From Xanthoparmelia taractica (lineage: Eukaryota > Ascomycota > Lecanoromycetes > Lecanorales > Parmeliaceae): a DNA stretch of 21,404 bases. The notes beneath the pieces were generated by a model that saw nothing but the letters and a program-made list of their open reading frames with translations, did not search any database and was not told where the DNA came from. Positions within the stretch are counted from its first letter, which is position 1. Every line of letters begins with the position of its first letter. Positions 18,369 through 21,404 of this stretch are shown here, piece after piece. The position numbers were made by a program, and so were the translations under genes. The stretch covers positions 1-21,404 of the forward strand of contig JANQBS010000459.1 in assembly GCA_033085395.1 (NCBI GenBank). Direction: 5' to 3'.

Positions 18369-19555
18369 TCACTCGCCTTGCTTGGCAGCGCGTCCCTACC
18401 CTCAAGTTAGAAAGCGAAGAACATCCCGTCCCGATACTACTCACCCCGGGGCCTCTCGGCGGATACTTAGCCAACACGTCCCGTCTCGCCACCCCATTCA
18501 CAGTCCCTACAGCCATGACTACATCTCCTCCTGGCCGGCTGATATATCGAATCGGCCCATCGATCCACGCCTTACTCAGTTTCCCTAACATTCCCCTCAC
18601 ATCCTTGTCTGGATTCGGATGGTCCCCCATGTTCCACTCCAACTCCCCTCCAAACCTCGTTGGTAGATCCTCTTTCGCTATGTACTTCAACAGCGTTTCT
18701 TTCTGCTCTCCAGCGCCAAGCACAAAGATTTTCTTCGTAGTATTCGGATCGAACCATCTCGTCACAAGACTCCACACTGTAGGGAAGAAGTATGGCGCCC
18801 CGACAATGAATATCTGCTTCAACGTCTCCGGGTAGTGCGCCGTCGCCATCGAACTCGCGGTCTGCAGCAAAGTTCGCAGATTCCAGAACTTTCGCAGCCC
18901 CACATTTGACAAGTCGACGATGTTAACAGTCTTGTCAATCGTGTCGCCGCCGCCTGCCTCACTTCCCTCGGCATGCGGCAGCCGCGTGCACAGCCGTTGG
19001 GTGAACTTGGTCACATACTCTGCCGGCAAGAAGATCTCCGAGAGCTGGGGGTCTTCTTCGCCGATTCTGAGGAGGTCCTCGGCGCGAACTTCGCTGAGAA
19101 CGTAGACCATGAGGGGGACGCCATGGCGGTCACGACGACCGGTCCATTGCGGTTGCACACGGTTCATTCGACCGAATTTGTGGATGTCGACATTGTCGTA
19201 GGTGGCATCAAGGTTCGTTTTGCGGCGCCAGGCGGCTGACTCGGCATATTGCTTGTAAGAAGCATTGGCATCGTAGTTTCTCGCATGGAGGAATCGCCTG
19301 CAGCACCAAATCAGCACCTCAATCCCCGAATCGCTCTTTGTAGGTCACAAAATACAGTAGATCGATGTCGTCATTGGCACCATGAGCAGGCCGACCTTCT
19401 AGCTCGCTTACCGGCCAATATGTCTTGTTCTTTTGGCAAAGGGCTTTCAGGTCCTCGAATGCCTTGGCTTGAGCTTTGGACAGATTTTGCACGGCGATCG
19501 GGGCAGAAGCCGGCACCGAGAGGGATGAAGGTGACTTTTTGTACTCCGCTGCCAT
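18369..19555 (-). CDS. Sec14/CRAL-TRIO phospholipid-transfer-like protein (three exons)
   Basis: A Sec14-family protein, which binds and exchanges phosphatidylinositol and other lipids between membranes. Exons 19555-19356, 19297-18445 and 18395-18369 give 359 residues (1080 nt, in frame). Intron 1 (58 nt, GTATTT donor) must be removed because the frame otherwise stops at ERFGD; splicing joins DDIDLL to RFLHARNYDA, the hallmark LLRFLRAR helix of CRAL-TRIO_N. The lipid-binding domain shows GVPLMVYVL, VNIVDLSNVGLRKFWNLRTLL, MATAHYPETLKQIFIVGAPYFF (with the YPE core), then WFDPNTTKKIFVLG and LPTRFGGELEW, the usual end. Intron 2 (49 nt, GTGAGT donor, TTCTAAC branch, TAG acceptor) leaves a short tail after PPRGPG; unspliced, the frame would run 32 codons further to a stop at 18349. 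The ATG at 19555 has A at -3. No membrane segment. Confidence 0.88.
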
Positions 19556-19959
19556 ACTTGAGGGCAAAGTATGCGAGGCGTAGATTCTTGGGCTTGATGT
19601 CTGCGGTGGTTTCTATATTCGTACCTTTCGGAAGAGGAAAGTTTTGACTCGGGTAATACTCCGAGGCTCGTAAGTCGTCAGGAGCAGAGCTCTCGGCGGG
19701 CTTTTCCGTCTTGACTCTCTCTCCGTATCCCTTTGTTGTTTTCGGCGTAAGAGATTTCCCTCCAACTCCTATTAAAAAGGACTTGCTTAAACTCAAGTGA
19801 GTGTAAAACGCATCGGACTGCGAGTAGCAGTCCAGCTTAGACGTGAGGACGTTGAGCGAGCATAGTAGCACAGGTGCCGGCATAAAATTACATTCTTGGT
19901 TAGGGGATCGGCCGCGCCGACCATGGATGTGGCTAGGCTGGGGCTAAGCTACCTAGAGA
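19556..19959. other. Upstream region of the Sec14-like gene
   Basis: Presumed promoter and 5' leader of the Sec14-like gene. A 170-codon minus-strand frame (19883-19371) overlaps the first exon in another frame, but it lacks recognisable motifs. Confidence 0.4.
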
Positions 19960-19961
19960 GT

Positions 19962-20147
19962 GGGGGTGGACGCTAACCGCATTTCAGCTGGCGATTGAAA
20001 CCCCCTAGCCCTTATTCAGTCCTAATTTACTGAATCCGGCTGGTTTGGGGTTCAATTAGGCAAGGGATGCGCGTACACCCTCTTATTCTAGGCGTACACC
20101 CCCCTAACTCTTAGACGTACACCCCCGGGGATGATCGACGTACACCC
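19962..20147. repeat. Iteron-like array of CGTACACCC motifs
   Basis: CGTACACCC occurs exactly at 20072, 20093, 20116 and 20139, spaced 21, 23 and 23 bp, each followed by more C. An inverted near-copy, GGGGGTGGACG, sits at 19962-19972 (one mismatch to the reverse complement of CGTACACCCCC). Nearby are a 7-bp inverted repeat, ATTCAGT/ACTGAAT (20014-20020 and 20029-20035), and a 10-bp direct repeat, TAGCCCTTAT (20006-20015 and 20160-20169), bracketing the array. The array ends where the RIP block starts, so it may be the subterminal repeat region of a degraded transposon. The family is unknown. Confidence 0.65.
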
Positions 20148-20189
20148 CCCAAATTAGGTTAGCCCTTATCTATTTTGCGGGCGGAGAAA

Positions 20190-21290
20190 TACGCGTTCCT
20201 CATATCAAATAATAAAGTCTATCTCATATTATTATTATTCACTTAATTAATTATAACTACTATTATCTTATCACTACTATCTTTAGAGAATAATTTTATA
20301 GCTTTTACTTTTTTTAGTCTAGTTTAAGAGATTTAACGATATACGATTTTTTAAGACTACGTCGTCGTAATTAAATATATTAAATATAATAAAAAAGACG
20401 AAAAACGTAAGATCTAGCTGCGCTATAATCGCGATAAGAAGTTTAAAAAGAATAATAAGAGTCTTAATAAGAGAATTACTAATAGTAGACTAATTAATTA
20501 ATTATTTAAGTATATAGCGTTTTTATAGCTAGATAAATAAATATTAAATATTAAGAATAAATTCTATAATTATAAGTCTATCTCTATTAATTTTCACTTA
20601 TTTTATAAATAAAATCTTATTATATTAGTTATATACGATAATATAATTAATATAACGAGAATTAAGAGTAGACTTACGTAGATTATAACGAAATTACGCT
20701 TAAATAAGAACGCGGAGAATTTATTAATTAAGAGTCGAGATATTTATAATATTAAGACGAATCGTCTTAGACGATAGTATAAGTAAAGACTCTTAAGTCT
20801 CTTACTTTAACGTATACTCTTTTTATATTACTTTATACGAATAATAACTAATTTATTAAAATTAAGAAGATTTAGCGATTTTAATATATATTCTTTACTC
20901 GTAAATTATTATAAGAACTTCTTAAAATTAATTATAAGTTCTTATTCTCGATGCGATCTATAAAATAAATAGATATAAGCTCTCTCTATTTATTATTATC
21001 GTCGTTATAACTTTAAATACGTTATTTTATATAAATTTTATATTTATATTAACGAAGAATATAAAGAATTATCTATAAGTTGTTAAATAACTTAGAAAGC
21101 TATATAAATATCTAGAGATTTTCGATTTAAGTCTTCTATTTATTAATTATTAACTCGTCTTAATTAGAGTATATTAAACTATTTTTCTCTAGACGAATAT
21201 TCTTCTATATATCTAATATATTAAAAAAAAAACTTTTATAAGAAATATTTTAATATAATAAACGACTAAAAGAACTTTTATAAAGATTAC
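20190..21290. repeat. AT-rich RIP-degraded repeat relic (right flank)
   Basis: Composition switches sharply near 20190 to a highly AT-rich sequence with stops in all frames. TpG is almost absent and CpA rare, while TpA is abundant and CpG (ACG, TCG) and CpT persist, as expected after RIP of a repeated element. The sequence recovers near 21290 (ACGGGTCGG). No transposase motif could be read, and the mutations prevent assigning a family. Confidence 0.8.
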
Positions 21291-21317
21291 GGGTCGGAAA
21301 GGTGTGGTATATTTGAT

Positions 21318-21372
21318 GGTATGGGATTAGTTTTTCGAATACCATACCGAAAGGTATAAGATATCCCATACT
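21318..21372. repeat. Compound hairpin with GGTAT/ATACC units
   Basis: GGTATGGGAT (21318-21327) pairs with ATCCCATACT (21363-21372) at 9 of 10 positions. Inside lies a perfect stem, ATACC (21344-21348) and GGTAT (21353-21357), closed by the four bases GAAA, with a further ATACC at 21339-21343. It follows directly on the right RIP block and is itself not AT-biased, so it may be the end of that element or of a neighbouring one. Confidence 0.55.
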
Positions 21373-21404
21373 CCCATTGGGTTTTTAATAAATATATTAC
21401 GTAA

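Noticed and set aside
19371..19883. 170-codon minus-strand open frame overlapping the first Sec14 exon
   Set aside because: It overlaps in a different frame a segment clearly coding for the Sec14-like N-terminus, and its sequence has no family character.
20006..20169. TAGCCCTTAT pair as a transposon target-site duplication
   Set aside because: Ten-base duplications occur for some transposon families, but no terminal inverted repeats adjoin the pair, so I only note it as a direct repeat.
1..21404. tRNA genes
   Set aside because: I looked for intact GGTTCGANTCC-like B boxes on both strands and found none with a matching acceptor stem. A covariance-model scan would be decisive.

Overview
The window looks like nuclear DNA of a filamentous ascomycete (Pezizomycotina). 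The genes have few, short introns (49-107 nt) with fungal donors (GTATGT, GTGAGT) and CTAAC/CTGAC-like branch sites. Both ends run into very AT-rich, gene-free blocks in which CpA and TpG are scarce while CpG and TpA persist, the mark of repeat-induced point mutation (RIP) on old transposons. The gene content also fits: a siderophore-type MFS carrier, a CYP505-like P450 and an eIF4E homologue. The class (Dothideomycetes would fit) cannot be fixed by eye. No rRNA, tRNA, CRISPR or intact mobile element was seen.

Layout. About 61-590: RIP-degraded block. 591-2882: gene-poor sequence. 3003-3862 (+): class II (4EHP-like) eIF4E. 4155-5225 (-): 2-oxoglutarate/Fe(II) dioxygenase, convergent with eIF4E. 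5226-6228: divergent intergenic region holding a decayed direct repeat, CCAAT and GATA motifs and a palindrome. 6229-7641 (+): siderophore-iron-transporter-like MFS protein lacking its last two helices. 7733-8929 (+): F-box/2EXR-like protein of unknown role. 9266-9880 (-): degenerate EF-hand (centrin-like) protein. 10586-11451 (+): NmrA-like NAD(P)-binding protein in three exons. 12608-14700 (-): five-exon GTPBP1-type translational GTPase. 15148-16574 (-): two-exon, heme-domain-only P450 of the CYP505/CYP102 type. 18369-19555 (-): three-exon Sec14/CRAL-TRIO lipid-transfer protein. About 19960-20165: an array of CGTACACCC motifs leading into a second RIP block (about 20190-21290), then a compound hairpin at the right edge.

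How the genes relate. Most look like independent housekeeping or accessory genes (translation: eIF4E, GTPBP1; lipid traffic: Sec14). The dioxygenase, MFS carrier, NmrA-like protein and P450 are types found in secondary-metabolite clusters, but there is no PKS, NRPS or terpene backbone gene and no cluster regulator, so I do not call a cluster. I found no convincing new multi-gene system. The points most worth a second look are the P450 with an altered oxygen-activation motif and no reductase, the truncated siderophore carrier, the eIF4E intron with two in-frame donor choices, and the iteron-like array at the transposon edge. Several gene models here (P450 first exon, NmrA last exon, all GTPBP1 exons, Sec14 junctions) were worked out by hand from splice signals, frame continuity and family motifs.
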